The notes: a model not told the origin generated them from the letters alone. A DNA stretch of 55,124 bases from an uncultured beta proteobacterium (GCA_903870065.1 CAIQBN010000083.1:1-55124), one strand, 5' to 3'; positions 27,048 through 36,992 are shown, numbered from the stretch's first letter. Numbers and translations are program-made.

Positions 27048-27485
27048 ATGGGAATGATTCAAGAATTTAAGGATTTCGCCGTCAAAGGCAATGTGATTGA
27101 CTTAGCCGTCGGCGTCATAATCGGTGGCGCGTTTGGCAAGATCGTTGACTCTGTCGTCGCAGACCTCATCATGCCGGTGGTCGGCGCCGCGGTCGGCAAG
27201 CTCGACTTTTCAAGCCTTTTTGTAACACTTGGATCCGTTCCATCTGGAACCGCGATGACGCTGGATGCGCTAAAAAAGGCAGGCGTCCCAGTGTTTGCCT
27301 ATGGCAGTTTCATCACAGTGGCGGTTAATTTCGGAATCTTGGCGTTTGTCATTTTCTTGATGGTCAAACAAATTAACCGTTTAAAGCGTGAGGCTCCCGC
27401 CACCGAAGCTGCCCCAGCACCTGCTATTACACCGGAAGATGTTTTGCTGTTGCGCGAAATCCGCGATAGCCTGAAGAAAGACTAG
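27048..27485 (+). CDS. mscL: Large-conductance mechanosensitive channel
   Basis: Homopentameric inner-membrane channel that releases solutes under hypo-osmotic shock. 145 residues, family length. N-terminal amphipathic helix [23 protein letters not shown] in pieces, then the pore helix TM1 with the glycine-rich [15 protein letters not shown], periplasmic loop, TM2 ([22 protein letters not shown] in pieces) and a charged C-terminal bundle. GGCAGGAG precedes the ATG. It is convergent with pdxA, 27 bases apart. Confidence 0.95.
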   Translation: MGMIQEFKDFAVKGNVIDLAVGVIIGGAFGKIVDSVVADLIMPVVGAAVGKLDFSSLFVTLGSVPSGTAMTLDALKKAGVPVFAYGSFITVAVNFGILAFVIFLMVKQINRLKREAPATEAAPAPAITPEDVLLLREIRDSLKKD

Positions 27486-27495
27486 GGAAAGCCTT

Positions 27496-27524
27496 AAAAA
27501 CGACTTGCCGCGTCACGACACGGC
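27496..27524 (-). terminator. Intrinsic terminator of pdxA
   Basis: On the minus strand GCCGTGT-CGTG-ACGCGGC (7 pairs, one G-U) overlaps the pdxA stop codon and is followed by AAGTCGTTTTTAAG. It lies in the convergent gap with mscL. Confidence 0.6.
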
Positions 27525-28589
27525 GGGCCGGCACAGCGACCGCGCCATTCGCAGCGCCTCCATTAGACTGGACGGGTCGGCGCACCCGGTGCCGGCGATA
27601 TCAAACGCTGTGCCATGGTCAGGGCTGGTGCGCACCAATGGCAAGCCCAAGGTCACGTTCACACCTTTTTCAACACCGAGGTATTTCACCGGAATCAGTC
27701 CCTGGTCATGGTACATAGCCACCACAACGTCAAATTCGCGGTCACGCCCAGACGTCCGGCGGGCACGCATGAAAATCGTGTCGGGTGCCCAGGGGCCGCT
27801 TGCGTTGTAGCCCAGCGCCTTCGCAGCACGAATAGCCGGTTCAATTACATTCAACTCTTCACGACCAAACATGCCCCCTTCTCCTGCATGCGGGTTAAGG
27901 CCCGCGACCGCAATGCGGGGTGCGCGACCCAATAGTTCCTGCAGTGCATGGTGCGTGATGCTCAATGTTTCCAGAACATTGTCAAAAGTAACTGCGTTAA
28001 TGGCATCGGCGAGGGAAACATGGATGCTGGTTAGAACCGTGCGCAACTCGTCATTGGCGAGCATCATTCGCACGGGGACCAGGGTGGCTGGTTTGCCCAA
28101 GTGCCGCGCGGTGCGTTCTTGCAACAACTCGGTGTGCCCGGGAAATCGATCAAATGGCGCACCCGCCGCGTGCAGCGCCTCCTTATGCAAAGGCGCTGTC
28201 ACCAGTGCACTTATTTCCCCACGCAACGCAGCGTCTGCTGCCCAAAGCACGGACTGACCGGCCAAACGGCCGGCCGCAGCATTTACCCGCCCCCATGGAA
28301 CCTTTGAAGCCTCCAGCTGCTCACCAATCTGATAAACGGGAATGCACTTTGGTGGCACCTGCAGGACCTCCTGCGCCGTAGCGATGCGCGCAACCGCAAG
28401 CGCTGAACGCCCTGCGTTTGCGACGATACGCGTGGCTCGACGCATGGTCGCCACATCACCGACCACAAAACTGTTCTGCACCGCTGCGGGATACATCTGA
28501 TACGCCTTGGCTATGATCTCGGGGCCGATTCCCGCCGCATCACCCATCGTGATGGCCAGTGGGCGAAAAGAGCTTATGGTTCTGGTCAT
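27513..28589 (-). CDS. pdxA: 4-hydroxythreonine-4-phosphate dehydrogenase
   Basis: Oxidises 4-phosphohydroxy-L-threonine in the DXP-dependent vitamin B6 pathway. 358 residues, slightly longer than typical (about 330). Family motifs: LAITMGDAAGIGPEIIAKA at the start (MGDPxGIGPE with Pro changed to Ala), HKEALHAAGxxFPGHTELL-type region around residue 150, GLNPHAGEGGMFGREE and MYHDQGLIPVKYLG with the metal-binding histidines. It is transcribed just downstream of the Nif3-like gene, 24 bases after its stop reading leftward. Confidence 0.94.
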   Translation of the reverse strand: MTRTISSFRPLAITMGDAAGIGPEIIAKAYQMYPAAVQNSFVVGDVATMRRATRIVANAGRSALAVARIATAQEVLQVPPKCIPVYQIGEQLEASKVPWGRVNAAAGRLAGQSVLWAADAALRGEISALVTAPLHKEALHAAGAPFDRFPGHTELLQERTARHLGKPATLVPVRMMLANDELRTVLTSIHVSLADAINAVTFDNVLETLSITHHALQELLGRAPRIAVAGLNPHAGEGGMFGREELNVIEPAIRAAKALGYNASGPWAPDTIFMRARRTSGRDREFDVVVAMYHDQGLIPVKYLGVEKGVNVTLGLPLVRTSPDHGTAFDIAGTGCADPSSLMEALRMARSLCRPAVS

Positions 28590-28613
28590 ACTTTTTTGCG
28601 CAAAACCAGCCGG

Positions 28614-29411
28614 TCAGGCCGGATTGTCAATATCAATAAACAAGTGCTCCAAACCAAACTGCTCTGCCATCAAACCTGCGACTGCGGGTGCTCCGTAGCG
28701 CTCTGTAGCGTGATGCCCGCACGCCAAGAACGCGACTCCGCTCTCGCGGACAAGGTGCGCTTGGGGCTCTGAAATTTCCCCGGTAATAAAAGCGTCTGCT
28801 CCCGCGGCGATGGCGGCCTCAAAGTAACCCTGTGCGCCACCACTGCACCATGCGATACGCCGCAATGGCCCCGGCTTGCCTGGAATTGCTAATACGGTCC
28901 TTCCCAAGACGGTTTCGACATGAGTTGCCAAGGCCTGAGTACCTGAAAATTCTTCATTATTATGGTGACCGAGAACATCATTCCCTGGTCGAACGCTCGC
29001 TGAGCGCACGCCGATCCAACCCAGTTCTTGATCGCCAAATCGCCCAGTGGCGTGCAATCCCAATTGAAATCCAAGTTGTGCGTTGTTTCCCCATTGCACG
29101 TGGGCGTCGAGCGGCAAGTGATAGGCAAAAAGGTTAATGTCGTTCTCCAGCAGCCGTGCAAGTCTCTGACGCAACCAGCCGGTCACCCGACCATCATGGC
29201 CGCGCCAGAAAAGCCCGTGATGTACAAACAAGGCATCGGCTCCGGCCGCCACCGCAGCATCAATCAATGCCAGACTGGCAGTTACACCTGAAACAATTTT
29301 GCGCACCTCCCAGCGTCCCTCAACCTGCAGCCCGTTGGGGCAATAGTCCTTGAACCGGTCGGGCTCCAAAACCGCGTTCAGTGCAAGCAATAGTTCCTGG
29401 CGATTAGGCAT
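28614..29411 (-). CDS. Nif3-like dinuclear metal center protein (YbgI family)
   Basis: 265 residues of the NIF3/DUF34 family, toroidal hexamers with a two-metal site; the biochemical role is unsettled (GTP cyclohydrolase-like similarity has been noted in the family). Metal-site motifs are visible: DYCPNGLQVEG, FVHHGLFWRG, and near the end FLACGHHATERYGAPAV. A later AGADAFITGEISEPQAH segment also fits. The ATG at 29411 is one base after the stop of the YkgJ-like gene upstream, so the two and pdxA are probably one transcript. Confidence 0.9.
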   Translation of the reverse strand: MPNRQELLLALNAVLEPDRFKDYCPNGLQVEGRWEVRKIVSGVTASLALIDAAVAAGADALFVHHGLFWRGHDGRVTGWLRQRLARLLENDINLFAYHLPLDAHVQWGNNAQLGFQLGLHATGRFGDQELGWIGVRSASVRPGNDVLGHHNNEEFSGTQALATHVETVLGRTVLAIPGKPGPLRRIAWCSGGAQGYFEAAIAAGADAFITGEISEPQAHLVRESGVAFLACGHHATERYGAPAVAGLMAEQFGLEHLFIDIDNPA

Positions 29412-29412
29412 G

Positions 29413-29862
29413 TTATTGTCCAGGCGTTTCGGCCTTATTAAGAATTTTCAAAGCTGACTGATCAATTGTCAGTGAATCAATTCCAGTGGTTTGTGCGACC
29501 ACCGGGGAGGCTGCGACTGCGACAACCTTCAACACGCTGTCGCAGCCTATTCCGACAGCAATCCAGCGCAACGCGAAATGGCGCAGCATAGGTGCCACCA
29601 AGGGCGCGATCCAGCGAAAACCCTTTGGCAAGGCCTGCAATGCCACTTCTTGCGCTGCAACAATAGCCCCACAACGGTATTGTCCGCGCGATGGGTCCCA
29701 ACGTAGCGCAGCACATGCGCCCTTGCCACTAAAGCTAAGCACAGCACCCAGGGGGCATGGCTCGAACAGACAGCACACACCACAACCATTGCACGGATCA
29801 CCCACTGGCACCTTGGTTGGCGCCGTGGGATGAATGAATATCGTGTGCTCAGTGTGCGCCAT
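29413..29862 (-). CDS. YkgJ-family cysteine cluster protein
   Basis: 149 residues from the ATG at 29862. The N-terminal half holds the cluster DPCNGCGVCCLFEPCPLGA, followed by a further Cys in KGACAALRW and one in YRCGAI. This pattern fits the YkgJ/UPF0153 family, thought to bind zinc or iron. The C-terminal half has a hydrophobic helix and no recognised domain. It is divergent from the DegS-like protease at 29949 with 86 bases between. The function is unknown, and metal binding is inferred only from cysteine spacing. Confidence 0.75.
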   Translation of the reverse strand: MAHTEHTIFIHPTAPTKVPVGDPCNGCGVCCLFEPCPLGAVLSFSGKGACAALRWDPSRGQYRCGAIVAAQEVALQALPKGFRWIAPLVAPMLRHFALRWIAVGIGCDSVLKVVAVAASPVVAQTTGIDSLTIDQSALKILNKAETPGQ

Positions 29863-29948
29863 GTCAAGCCCACACTGTAGCGTGAACGCCATCGCGCTCT
29901 ACAATTTGAGATTGTTCGCCACACATTGGTCTGAACACTGGAACCCGC

Positions 29949-31094
29949 ATGAAACGACTTTGGCTTCTCTTCTCCCAAACCATCACGGTCATCCTTGCCG
30001 CGTATTTTGTGGTTATAACACTCAAGCCGCAGTGGATTGGGCGTGCAGCGCCAGTGACTGGAGCAGTCGCACTGATTGAGGCTGCGCCGAGTCAGGTCAG
30101 CAATACCCCCGCTGGAAGTTTCAGAGCTGCAGCACAGCGTGCATCCGCTGCAGTGGTAAGCATCAACACCAGCAAGGCGGCACGAAGGAATCCGAACGCA
30201 AATGACCCCTGGTTCCGATTTTTCTTTGGTGAACAAGGCAGCGAACCGCAGACCGGACTGGGCAGTGGCGTAATCGTCAGCCCCAGCGGATATATCCTCA
30301 CCAACAACCATGTCGTCGAAGGAGCTGACGAGATCGAAGTGGTTTTGAACGACAGTCGCAGTACCCGCGCCAAAATCATTGGTACCGACCCGGACACTGA
30401 TTTAGCCATACTCAAGATCGAACTCGACAAACTGCCAGTCATTGTGCTGGGCAACTCGGACAACGCGCAAGTTGGTGATCAGGTGCTAGCCATCGGCAAT
30501 CCGTTTGGGGTAGGGCAAACCGTGACCAGCGGCATTGTCAGCGCATTGGGGCGCAATCAGCTCGGTATCAACACGTTTGAAAATTTTATTCAGACCGATG
30601 CAGCAATCAACCCCGGCAATTCTGGTGGAGCGCTGGTTGACACCAATGGAAATTTACTCGGAATCAATACCGCTATTTACTCCCGTTCCGGGGGCAACAT
30701 GGGCATTGGCTTTGCCATTCCAGTATCAACCGCCAAATTGGTCCTGGAGGGAATCGTCAAAGACGGTCAAATCACCCGTGGCTGGATCGGTGTTGAACCC
30801 AACGATCTCTCGCCAGAGTTGGCAGAAACCTTTGATGTAAAAGCCCGCCAAGGTGTCATCATTACGGGTGTGCTACAAAATGGTCCTGCTGCGCAAGCGG
30901 GTATCCGACCGGGCGACGTGATAGTGAAGATCACCAATCAGCCTGTTACCGACGTGGCAAACCTGCTGGCGCTGGTGGCCTCGCTGAAACCCGGAGTACC
31001 AGCCCGATTTTCGGTCGAGCGGAAAAATCAGCCGCTGGACCTCGACGTAACCCCCGGAGTTCGGCCACGCCCACGTGTCGCGGGCAGACGATAG
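29949..31094 (+). CDS. Membrane-anchored trypsin-like serine protease with one PDZ domain (DegS/AlgW type)
   Basis: 381 residues. A single N-terminal hydrophobic helix (residues about 4-25) without an obvious cleavage site anchors it to the inner membrane facing the periplasm. The trypsin-like domain has the triad His121 (TNNHVVEGADE), Asp151 (DPDTDLAILKIE) and Ser225 (INPGNSGGALVD). One C-terminal PDZ domain spans about 285-365 (ARQGVIITGVLQNGPAAQAGIRPGDVI in pieces). One PDZ and a membrane anchor favour a DegS-like regulatory protease over two-PDZ DegP. No RseA/RpoE genes are near. It is convergent with tatC, and its stop codon touches repeat copy D. Confidence 0.9.
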   Translation: MKRLWLLFSQTITVILAAYFVVITLKPQWIGRAAPVTGAVALIEAAPSQVSNTPAGSFRAAAQRASAAVVSINTSKAARRNPNANDPWFRFFFGEQGSEPQTGLGSGVIVSPSGYILTNNHVVEGADEIEVVLNDSRSTRAKIIGTDPDTDLAILKIELDKLPVIVLGNSDNAQVGDQVLAIGNPFGVGQTVTSGIVSALGRNQLGINTFENFIQTDAAINPGNSGGALVDTNGNLLGINTAIYSRSGGNMGIGFAIPVSTAKLVLEGIVKDGQITRGWIGVEPNDLSPELAETFDVKARQGVIITGVLQNGPAAQAGIRPGDVIVKITNQPVTDVANLLALVASLKPGVPARFSVERKNQPLDLDVTPGVRPRPRVAGRR

Positions 31095-31149
31095 CTATTA
31101 TTTTTATAGCGTCGTACGCCGTCACGAAGAGGGCTTGCTCCGCAATTTC
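31094..31149. repeat. Interspersed two-hairpin repeat, copy D
   Basis: gctattatttttatagc hairpin (31094 onward), then a gtacgcc segment and a GAGGGC-type second arm ending in caattt. It fills exactly the convergent gap between the protease stop and the tatC stop and may act as a bidirectional 3'-end hairpin. Confidence 0.5.
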
Positions 31150-31946
31150 TATTGGGAAGACTTGGCCGCGGTATCTTCGTCGGGCGCCTGGGTGTGCGTG
31201 ATGAAGACCTGTGCCGCCCAAATGCCAACCTCGTATAAAACACACATCGGTACCAGCAACGCCAGCATCGAAACCGGGTCAGGCGGCGTCACGATTCCCG
31301 CCACCGCTGCAGCTCCAACGACAAAATAAGATCGAAACGACTTGAGCTGCACAACCGTGACCATGCCCATGCGGGCCAAAATCACAACCACAATCGGCAC
31401 TTCAAACGCAACACCAAATGCAATGAACATGGTAATGACAAAGTCAAGATAGGCCTCAATATCAGGGCTCACCGCGACCGACACAGGGGCCATTTTTTGA
31501 ATGGCAGGAAAAGCTTGCCCAAATACGAAGAAGTAACAAAAAGCGGCGCCGGTATAAAACAAAAGGGTACTTGCCACCACCAGCGGCATCACCAGGCGTT
31601 TCTCATGACGGTACAGGCCAGGTGCAACAAAGGCCCATACTTGGTAAAGGACCCAGGGAAGTGCCACACCAAATGAGGCCAGCACCGTCACCTTGATTGG
31701 CACCAAAAACGGAGATACGACTCCAGTCGCGATCATGCGCGCGCCCTCAGGCAAGGTGCGCACCAGCGGCATGGCCAGCAAATCGTACAGTGCCGAAGGA
31801 CCAGGGTAAAAAACCAGGACGAGAAACAGGACTCCAACACCATAAACGCTATACAGCAGGCGGTCGCGCAGTTCCACTAAATGCTGGACGAAGGGTTGCT
31901 CCGTCCCAGCCAACTCGTCTGGTGATTTTTTATCGTCGGACATCAA
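31149..31946 (-). CDS. tatC: Twin-arginine translocase subunit TatC
   Basis: Six-helix inner-membrane receptor for twin-arginine signal peptides. 265 residues. The N-terminal segment [17 protein letters not shown] carries the conserved H-L-x-E-L-R-x-R motif with the signal-binding Glu. Later, [21 protein letters not shown] and the periplasmic/TM region [19 protein letters not shown] fit well. A start overlapping the tatB stop by four bases (ATGA) indicates coupled translation. A C-terminal cytoplasmic tail of about 15 residues is extra. Confidence 0.95.
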   Translation of the reverse strand: MMSDDKKSPDELAGTEQPFVQHLVELRDRLLYSVYGVGVLFLVLVFYPGPSALYDLLAMPLVRTLPEGARMIATGVVSPFLVPIKVTVLASFGVALPWVLYQVWAFVAPGLYRHEKRLVMPLVVASTLLFYTGAAFCYFFVFGQAFPAIQKMAPVSVAVSPDIEAYLDFVITMFIAFGVAFEVPIVVVILARMGMVTVVQLKSFRSYFVVGAAAVAGIVTPPDPVSMLALLVPMCVLYEVGIWAAQVFITHTQAPDEDTAAKSSQ

Positions 31947-32407
31947 ATGACTTTGGGTGGGCGAAATCGGGCAACACGTGCCGCCCCGGACAACGCCTTG
32001 GTGCGGACACCGGCGCGTGCCTTGTACCAGTTGGGCATGGCTCCCTGCTTAACACGCCATCGCTTGTTGGGATGCCGGTATTGCGGTGCCACCACGGCGG
32101 GCGGCTCAAAGGGCGCTGGCAATGCAGCTTCAGTCGCAGCGGCCCAACTCTTCTCAAAATCACTGGCATTGGTCTGAATCGTTTGCTCTACGTCCCGCGC
32201 AGCGCTCTCCATCGTATCTTTCATTTTTCGAAGCTCATCGAGCTCCATCGAACGGTTGACTTCCGCCTTGACTTCAGCGAGATAACTGCGCGCCCGCCCC
32301 AACAAATTTCCCGCCATGCGGGCAACCCCGGGCAGCCGCTCCGGCCCAATCACCACCAGTGCAATTGCACCAATAATGGCAATCTTGGTGACTCCAATAT
32401 CAAGCAT
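31943..32407 (-). CDS. tatB: Sec-independent translocase subunit TatB
   Basis: 154 residues. N-terminal hydrophobic helix [26 protein letters not shown] with the conserved Glu of TatB and the G-P-E-R-L-P hinge, then an amphipathic helix ([28 protein letters not shown] in pieces) and a variable basic, Pro/Ala-rich tail ending in RFRPPKVI. Together with TatC it forms the receptor complex. It sits between tatA and tatC, 41 bases after the former. Confidence 0.93.
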   Translation of the reverse strand: MLDIGVTKIAIIGAIALVVIGPERLPGVARMAGNLLGRARSYLAEVKAEVNRSMELDELRKMKDTMESAARDVEQTIQTNASDFEKSWAAATEAALPAPFEPPAVVAPQYRHPNKRWRVKQGAMPNWYKARAGVRTKALSGAARVARFRPPKVI

Positions 32408-32448
32408 GGACCCCCTCGATCAAGCCAACGCGCAATCGGTTAGCAATC

Positions 32449-32688
32449 TCAACTCTTGATTTTGGCTTCGACATCGATTGTGGATTTTGCTTCGGTCTTT
32501 TCGGTGGCCACAAGCGTTGGCGCGGTGGTTTCTGCAGGCTTTTCAGGCGTGCTGCCGTCCTTCATGCCGTCCTTGAACCCCTTGACAGCTCCGCCGAGGT
32601 CGGAGCCGATGTTGCGCAGCTTCTTGGTTCCGAATATAACGATGATGATGACCAGAAATATAATCAGATGCGTAGTAGAAAAGCCCAT
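32449..32688 (-). CDS. tatA: Sec-independent translocase subunit TatA
   Basis: 79 residues; pore-forming Tat subunit. N-terminal helix [28 protein letters not shown] with the FGxxKLP-type hinge in FGTKKL, then an amphipathic helix ([16 protein letters not shown]) and a short acidic/polar tail. AAGGAG precedes the ATG. It heads tatABC directly after the his/HIT genes. A perfect AT-rich inverted repeat lies 18 bases upstream of its start. Confidence 0.93.
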   Translation of the reverse strand: MGFSTTHLIIFLVIIIVIFGTKKLRNIGSDLGGAVKGFKDGMKDGSTPEKPAETTAPTLVATEKTEAKSTIDVEAKIKS

Positions 32689-32705
32689 GGCTCACTCCTT
32701 GGTAG

Positions 32706-32724
32706 TTACCTTATTTTAAGGTAA
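32706..32724. promoter_or_regulatory. Perfect 8-bp inverted repeat upstream of tatA
   Basis: ttacctta-ttt-taaggtaa, 18 to 36 bases before the tatA ATG on the minus strand and 44 bases past the HIT stop. No T-run follows, so a terminator is unlikely; an operator or a weak RNA hairpin next to the ribosome site is possible. Confidence 0.4.
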
Positions 32725-32768
32725 TGCGTTCAATGGCTGACCTTTTTAGCGTCAATACCCTGACAGAA

Positions 32769-33143
32769 CTAACCCCGCAGCCATGGACGTGGACCGCCCA
32801 TGACATGAAAATGAAGGTGTCGAACCTCTTGTCCACCTTCGGCGCCGGTATTCGTAACCAGCCGAAACCCTCCGTCCGGATACGGGTTGCAACCCTCCTG
32901 CATCGCCAATTTGGGGACCAACACCATCATGCGCCCCATCAGCCCTGCTGTGTCAGGTCCAATGTGTGCCATGGAAGGAATATGAAGCTTCGGAATGATG
33001 AGGAAATGTACAGGAGCCCACGGATGGATGTCGTGAAAGGCATAGAAATCTTCGTCCTCATACACCGGCCGTGATGGAATCTGGCGCGCAATAATTTTGC
33101 AAAAAAGACAGTTCGGATCATGGTCCGCAACCAAGTCACTCAT
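32769..33143 (-). CDS. Histidine triad (HIT) nucleotide-binding protein
   Basis: 124 residues. The histidine triad is HLHFHVMGG near the C-terminus, and the N-terminal [13 protein letters not shown] with [17 protein letters not shown] completes the HIT/HINT layout. Family members hydrolyse purine nucleoside phosphoramidates or adenylated amines. The start overlaps the hisE stop by four bases, so it is translated with the his genes, a placement seen in many betaproteobacteria. Physiological substrate unknown. Confidence 0.92.
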   Translation of the reverse strand: MSDLVADHDPNCLFCKIIARQIPSRPVYEDEDFYAFHDIHPWAPVHFLIIPKLHIPSMAHIGPDTAGLMGRMMVLVPKLAMQEGCNPYPDGGFRLVTNTGAEGGQEVRHLHFHVMGGPRPWLRG

Positions 33144-33520
33144 CGGTTATCTCCCTCGATCACATTGGCACGGCGCATGGCTTTTTCGTCCAGACCGCTA
33201 GTCCCTTCCCGGCGCTCCAATTCCGCCAGCACTTCTGCCGGAGCAAGGTCGTAGTGTGCCAGCGCCACGAGGCAGTGAAACCACAAGTCGGCCACTTCAC
33301 CGACCAACCTGGCTTTGTCACCGCCGTGGTCAACGTCCTTGGCGGCCATGATCACCTCAGTGGCTTCTTCGCCAATTTTTTTCAGAAAGGCATCTGGCCC
33401 CTTTTTTAACAATCGGGCAACGTAACTTGCTTGCGGGTCACCGCCGTTGCATGGCTTGCGGGACTCGATCACACCGGCTAGGCGTGCCAGGGAATCATTG
33501 GAACTAGCAATTGGATTCAT
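33140..33520 (-). CDS. hisE: Phosphoribosyl-ATP diphosphatase
   Basis: Second step of histidine synthesis, removing pyrophosphate from PR-ATP. 126 residues, an alpha-helical MazG-like NTP pyrophosphatase fold. Visible motif: [16 protein letters not shown] with the paired glutamates, then [16 protein letters not shown]. It is a stand-alone HisE rather than a HisI-HisE fusion; hisI precedes it by four bases. Confidence 0.93.
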   Translation of the reverse strand: MNPIASSNDSLARLAGVIESRKPCNGGDPQASYVARLLKKGPDAFLKKIGEEATEVIMAAKDVDHGGDKARLVGEVADLWFHCLVALAHYDLAPAEVLAELERREGTSGLDEKAMRRANVIEGDNR

Positions 33521-33524
33521 GGCG

Positions 33525-33914
33525 CTATTTATAGATGCTTTGCGGATCTTTCAATACTGGCTCGACACTTTTCCAGACACCATCTTTCAGTACGCTGAAG
33601 AAGCAGCTATGCCGACCGGTGTGGCAGGCGATGCCCGGCTCATGGCCCAATTGGGTAACCTTGAGCAAAATCACATCGTTGTCACAGTCGATGCGAATTT
33701 CATGCACGGCCTGGATATGGCCGGATTCCTCGCCCTTGAACCATAACTTGCCACGCGAGCGGCTGAAATACACTGCTCGACCAACTTCAGCCGTCTTTTG
33801 CAGGGCTTCACGATTCATCCAGGCAAACATCAAGACATCGCCAGTGCTTTGTTCTTGCGCAATAACTGGCACCAAGCCCTTATCGTCCCATCGAATGTTG
33901 TCCAACCAATTCAT
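33525..33914 (-). CDS. hisI: Phosphoribosyl-AMP cyclohydrolase
   Basis: Third step of histidine synthesis; a metal-dependent ring-opening enzyme. 129 residues. [27 protein letters not shown] and the metal site [12 protein letters not shown] with [10 protein letters not shown] are all present. Monofunctional, as normal in betaproteobacteria. The 114-base gap before it, after hisF, holds a copy of the interspersed repeat. Confidence 0.95.
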   Translation of the reverse strand: MNWLDNIRWDDKGLVPVIAQEQSTGDVLMFAWMNREALQKTAEVGRAVYFSRSRGKLWFKGEESGHIQAVHEIRIDCDNDVILLKVTQLGHEPGIACHTGRHSCFFSVLKDGVWKSVEPVLKDPQSIYK

Positions 33915-33940
33915 CGACGAATTGTCCGTGATTTCAAATT

Positions 33941-33997
33941 GCTACCAATTACGTAGCAAATAACGCTTATTCCACGAGAGCTAAAGCTCACTTTTAT
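33941..33997. repeat. Interspersed two-hairpin repeat, copy A
   Basis: First hairpin gctac-caattac-gtagc, second gagct-aa-agctc, then cttttat; between hisF and hisI. Closest in layout to copy B at 36295-36349. Confidence 0.65.
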
Positions 33998-34028
33998 CAA
34001 TTGAATGCGCTCAGGTTAGGATTTGCGA

Positions 34029-34811
34029 TCAACCGAACCGAACAGGAATACCACGCCGAGCCATACATTCTTTGGCCTGCCCTACCGTGAACTCACCGTA
34101 ATGAAAAATACTGGCTGCCAGCACTGCGTCTGCACCACCTCGGGTGATGCCGTCGGCCAAATCATCCAATGTCCCTACTCCACCGGAAGCAATCACAGGC
34201 ACGCTGACGGCATCACTGACAGCGCGTGTCAGAGCCAGATCAAAGCCGGATTTGGTCCCGTCGCGGTCCATGCTGGTCAGCAGTATCTCGCCAGCGCCAC
34301 GGCGCGCCATTTCGGTGGCCCAATCGATTGCATCAAGTCCCGTATTCTTGCGGCCCCCATGGCTGTAAACATCCCAGCCATCACCACGTGCCAACAGGTC
34401 GTCACCAAAACGGCGCTTGGCGTCGATGGCTACAACGATACATTGGGATCCATATTTGTGGGATGCATCATCAATCACTTGCGGATTGGCCAACGCAGCG
34501 GAGTTGAAACTGGTCTTGTCGGCACCGGCGTTCAACAAACGGCGCACGTCTTCTACCGTGCGCACGCCGCCACCCACCGTCAGCGGAATGAACACTTGAG
34601 ACGCGACCGCTTCAATGATGTGCAGGATCAGGTCACGTCCGTCGCTAGTGGCGGTTATATCGAGGAAAGTCAGCTCATCGGCACCTTGCGCGTTGTACCG
34701 CGCAGCAATTTCAACGGGATCTCCAGCGTCGCGCAGCTCCACAAAATTGACGCCCTTGACCACGCGACCGCCAGTCACATCAAGGCAGGGAATAATTCTT
34801 TTAGCGAGCAT
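34029..34811 (-). CDS. hisF: Imidazole glycerol phosphate synthase cyclase subunit
   Basis: TIM-barrel subunit that uses ammonia from HisH to make imidazole glycerol phosphate and AICAR. 260 residues. Catalytic aspartates are in [18 protein letters not shown] (near residue 11) and [16 protein letters not shown] (near residue 135); PVIASGGVG binds phosphate. Full length. It follows hisA by 20 bases. Confidence 0.96.
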   Translation of the reverse strand: MLAKRIIPCLDVTGGRVVKGVNFVELRDAGDPVEIAARYNAQGADELTFLDITATSDGRDLILHIIEAVASQVFIPLTVGGGVRTVEDVRRLLNAGADKTSFNSAALANPQVIDDASHKYGSQCIVVAIDAKRRFGDDLLARGDGWDVYSHGGRKNTGLDAIDWATEMARRGAGEILLTSMDRDGTKSGFDLALTRAVSDAVSVPVIASGGVGTLDDLADGITRGGADAVLAASIFHYGEFTVGQAKECMARRGIPVRFG

Positions 34812-34831
34812 GACTTGTCAACTGGCGTCGG

Positions 34832-35572
34832 TCATCCGTTAAGCTCATCCGCGCGATCCTGCGCGGCCTCAAAATCGAGATCACCGCTGTAAATTGCACG
34901 GCCGCAAATGACGCCTTCAATCCCTTCGCTTTCCACTTCACACAGCGCCTCAATATCATTCATGTTGCTCAAGCCACCCGAAGCAATGACGGGAATCGTG
35001 AGCGCTTGTGCCAATTTAACCGTGGCCTCGACATTGATTCCGCTCAGCATGCCATCGCGGCCGATATCGGTATAAATAATCGCCTCGACACCATAGTCTT
35101 CAAACTTTTTACCCAGGTCGATAACATCATGGCGGGTGAGCTTGCTCCAGCCGTCAGTCGCCACCTTACCGTCGCGCGCATCAAGTCCGACAATGATGTG
35201 CCCTCCAAACGCGGTGCAGGCGTCTTGCAAAAAACCAGGATTCTTGACCGCCGCGGTGCCGATGATGACGTAACGCAAGCCAGCATCCAAATAACGCTCG
35301 ATGGTATCGAGGTCACGTATGCCACCACCCAACTGAACGTCAACCTCGCTGCCCACTGACCTGAGGATCTTGCGGATCGCCATCTCATTTTTTGGGTGCC
35401 CGGCAAATGCTCCGTTGAGATCCACAAGGTGTAACCGACGCGCACCTTTGTCAACCCAACTGCGTGCCATCACCCCCGGGTCTTCACTGAAGATGGTGGA
35501 TTGGTTCATATCGCCCTGTTTCAGGCGCACACAGTGACCGTCTTTTAAGTCAATAGCTGGGATTAAAAGCAT
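34832..35572 (-). CDS. hisA: ProFAR isomerase
   Basis: TIM-barrel isomerase acting on 5'-ProFAR, fourth step of histidine synthesis. 246 residues. [20 protein letters not shown] near the start carries the catalytic Asp; the second catalytic Asp is in [25 protein letters not shown] binds phosphate. Paralogous to HisF. It follows hisH after a 59-base gap that holds GGAGG-like purine stretches but no other clear feature. Confidence 0.96.
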   Translation of the reverse strand: MLLIPAIDLKDGHCVRLKQGDMNQSTIFSEDPGVMARSWVDKGARRLHLVDLNGAFAGHPKNEMAIRKILRSVGSEVDVQLGGGIRDLDTIERYLDAGLRYVIIGTAAVKNPGFLQDACTAFGGHIIVGLDARDGKVATDGWSKLTRHDVIDLGKKFEDYGVEAIIYTDIGRDGMLSGINVEATVKLAQALTIPVIASGGLSNMNDIEALCEVESEGIEGVICGRAIYSGDLDFEAAQDRADELNG

Positions 35573-35631
35573 GATGCTTCAGAGTTGGAGGAAAAAGGAA
35601 CGCCGCAGGGCGCTCGGGGTATGCAAATAAT

Positions 35632-36294
35632 TCAGGGATTCCAGTGCAGGAAGTTGCGGTAGAGAGCGAGTCCGTGTTCGGCACTTTTTTCAGGATGAAA
35701 CTGGGTAGCGAAAATATTATCGCGCGCTATTGCCGCAGAAAAGCGCTGACCATAGTCGGTTTCGCCCACGCTGTGGCGTGCATCAGACGGTCGGGCGTAA
35801 AAACTGTGCACGAAATAGAAATAGCTGCCATCCGGCACGTCGCCCCAGACCGGATGGGGCCGAGCGCGCCCCAGATCACTGTGCCAAACCTGATTCCAAC
35901 CCATTTGGGGAACTTTGTAGCGACTCCCGTCCGGCTGAATCTTCCCCGCCAAATCAAACTTGACCACCTCACCAGGAATCAAACCCAAGCACGGTGTGTC
36001 GAGTTCTTCGCTGTGGTCCAACAGCATTTGCATTCCAACGCACACCCCCATAAGGGGTTTGTGCTGAGCAGCATGCATGACCGCGCCATACATTCCACTG
36101 TCATGCAGTTCACGCATACAGTCGCGCATGGCGCCCTGTCCCGGCAACACCACCCGTTCAGCCGCCATCACTTCCTCAGGTGTACGGGCCCATACCACGT
36201 CAACACCCGCGTTGGCTGCGACATGCATCACCGCCTGAGTGACTGAGCGCAAATTGCCCATGCCGTAGTCGACGACTGCAACTCGTTTCTTCAT
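35632..36294 (-). CDS. hisH: Imidazole glycerol phosphate synthase glutaminase subunit
   Basis: Class I glutamine amidotransferase that feeds ammonia to HisF. 220 residues. [12 protein letters not shown] at the start, oxyanion strand VLPGQGAM, nucleophile Cys in [17 protein letters not shown], and the His-Glu pair in [14 protein letters not shown]. Complete active site. Its start codon abuts repeat copy B. Confidence 0.95.
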   Translation of the reverse strand: MKKRVAVVDYGMGNLRSVTQAVMHVAANAGVDVVWARTPEEVMAAERVVLPGQGAMRDCMRELHDSGMYGAVMHAAQHKPLMGVCVGMQMLLDHSEELDTPCLGLIPGEVVKFDLAGKIQPDGSRYKVPQMGWNQVWHSDLGRARPHPVWGDVPDGSYFYFVHSFYARPSDARHSVGETDYGQRFSAAIARDNIFATQFHPEKSAEHGLALYRNFLHWNP

Positions 36295-36349
36295 GCTATA
36301 TTTTTAGTAGCGATACACGCATATTTTTCGAGGGCTAGAGCCCAATTTT
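36295..36349. repeat. Interspersed two-hairpin repeat, copy B
   Basis: gctatatttttagtagc then acgcatatttttc and gagggctagagccc with an aatttt tail, between hisB and hisH. Two hairpins can form: gcta/tagc and ggGCT-AG-AGCcc. Confidence 0.65.
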
Positions 36350-36359
36350 GCTTACAAGT

Positions 36360-36992
36360 TTACAGGGAACCTTTTGTTGAAGGAATGGTACCTGCAGCGC
36401 GGGGATCACGTTCCAACGCAGCGCGAAGTGCGCGCGCAAAGGCTTTGAAAACGGTTTCTGCCTGATGGTGGGCATTTTCGCCCTTGAGATTGTCGATGTG
36501 CAAGGTGACAAGTGCATGGTTCACAAAGCCTTGAAAAAACTCATGTGCCAGCTGACTGTCGAAATTGCCAATCATGCCGCTTTTGAATGGCACGTTCATC
36601 ACCAGTTGCGGACGACCCGAAAAATCAACCACCACCCGCGAAAGCGCTTCATCCAACGGTACATATGCATGTCCGTAGCGGCGAATGCCCTGCTTGTCAC
36701 CCACCGCCTGGTGAAATGCCTGCCCCAAGGTAATGCCCACATCCTCCACGGTATGGTGCCCGTCAATGTGCAAATCACCGTCCGCCTCAATGTCGAGGTC
36801 AATCAGCCCATGTCGTGCCACTTGGTCGAGCATGTGATCAAAAAAACCAATGCCCGTGGACAACCGGGCCAGCCCAGTGCCATCGAGGTTGATCTTGATG
36901 CGAATACGGGTTTCAGCAGTATTGCGGGTAATTTCGGCAATACGATCCGGGTTCGCATTGTGCGGAATTTCAATCAGGGAATGGTTGCTCAT
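36360..36992 (-). CDS. hisB: Imidazoleglycerol-phosphate dehydratase
   Basis: Mn-dependent dehydratase, sixth step of histidine synthesis. 210 residues and monofunctional (no N-terminal HAD phosphatase as in E. coli). The duplicated metal sites are [14 protein letters not shown] with [12 protein letters not shown], and the later [13 protein letters not shown] with [19 protein letters not shown] (in pieces). A start overlapping the hisC stop by four bases indicates coupled translation. Confidence 0.95.
   Translation of the reverse strand: MSNHSLIEIPHNANPDRIAEITRNTAETRIRIKINLDGTGLARLSTGIGFFDHMLDQVARHGLIDLDIEADGDLHIDGHHTVEDVGITLGQAFHQAVGDKQGIRRYGHAYVPLDEALSRVVVDFSGRPQLVMNVPFKSGMIGNFDSQLAHEFFQGFVNHALVTLHIDNLKGENAHHQAETVFKAFARALRAALERDPRAAGTIPSTKGSL

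Noticed and set aside
29949-31094. Two-PDZ DegP/MucD protease
   Set aside because: Only one PDZ domain fits in 381 residues, and the N-terminus looks like an uncleaved anchor, so DegS-type is preferred.
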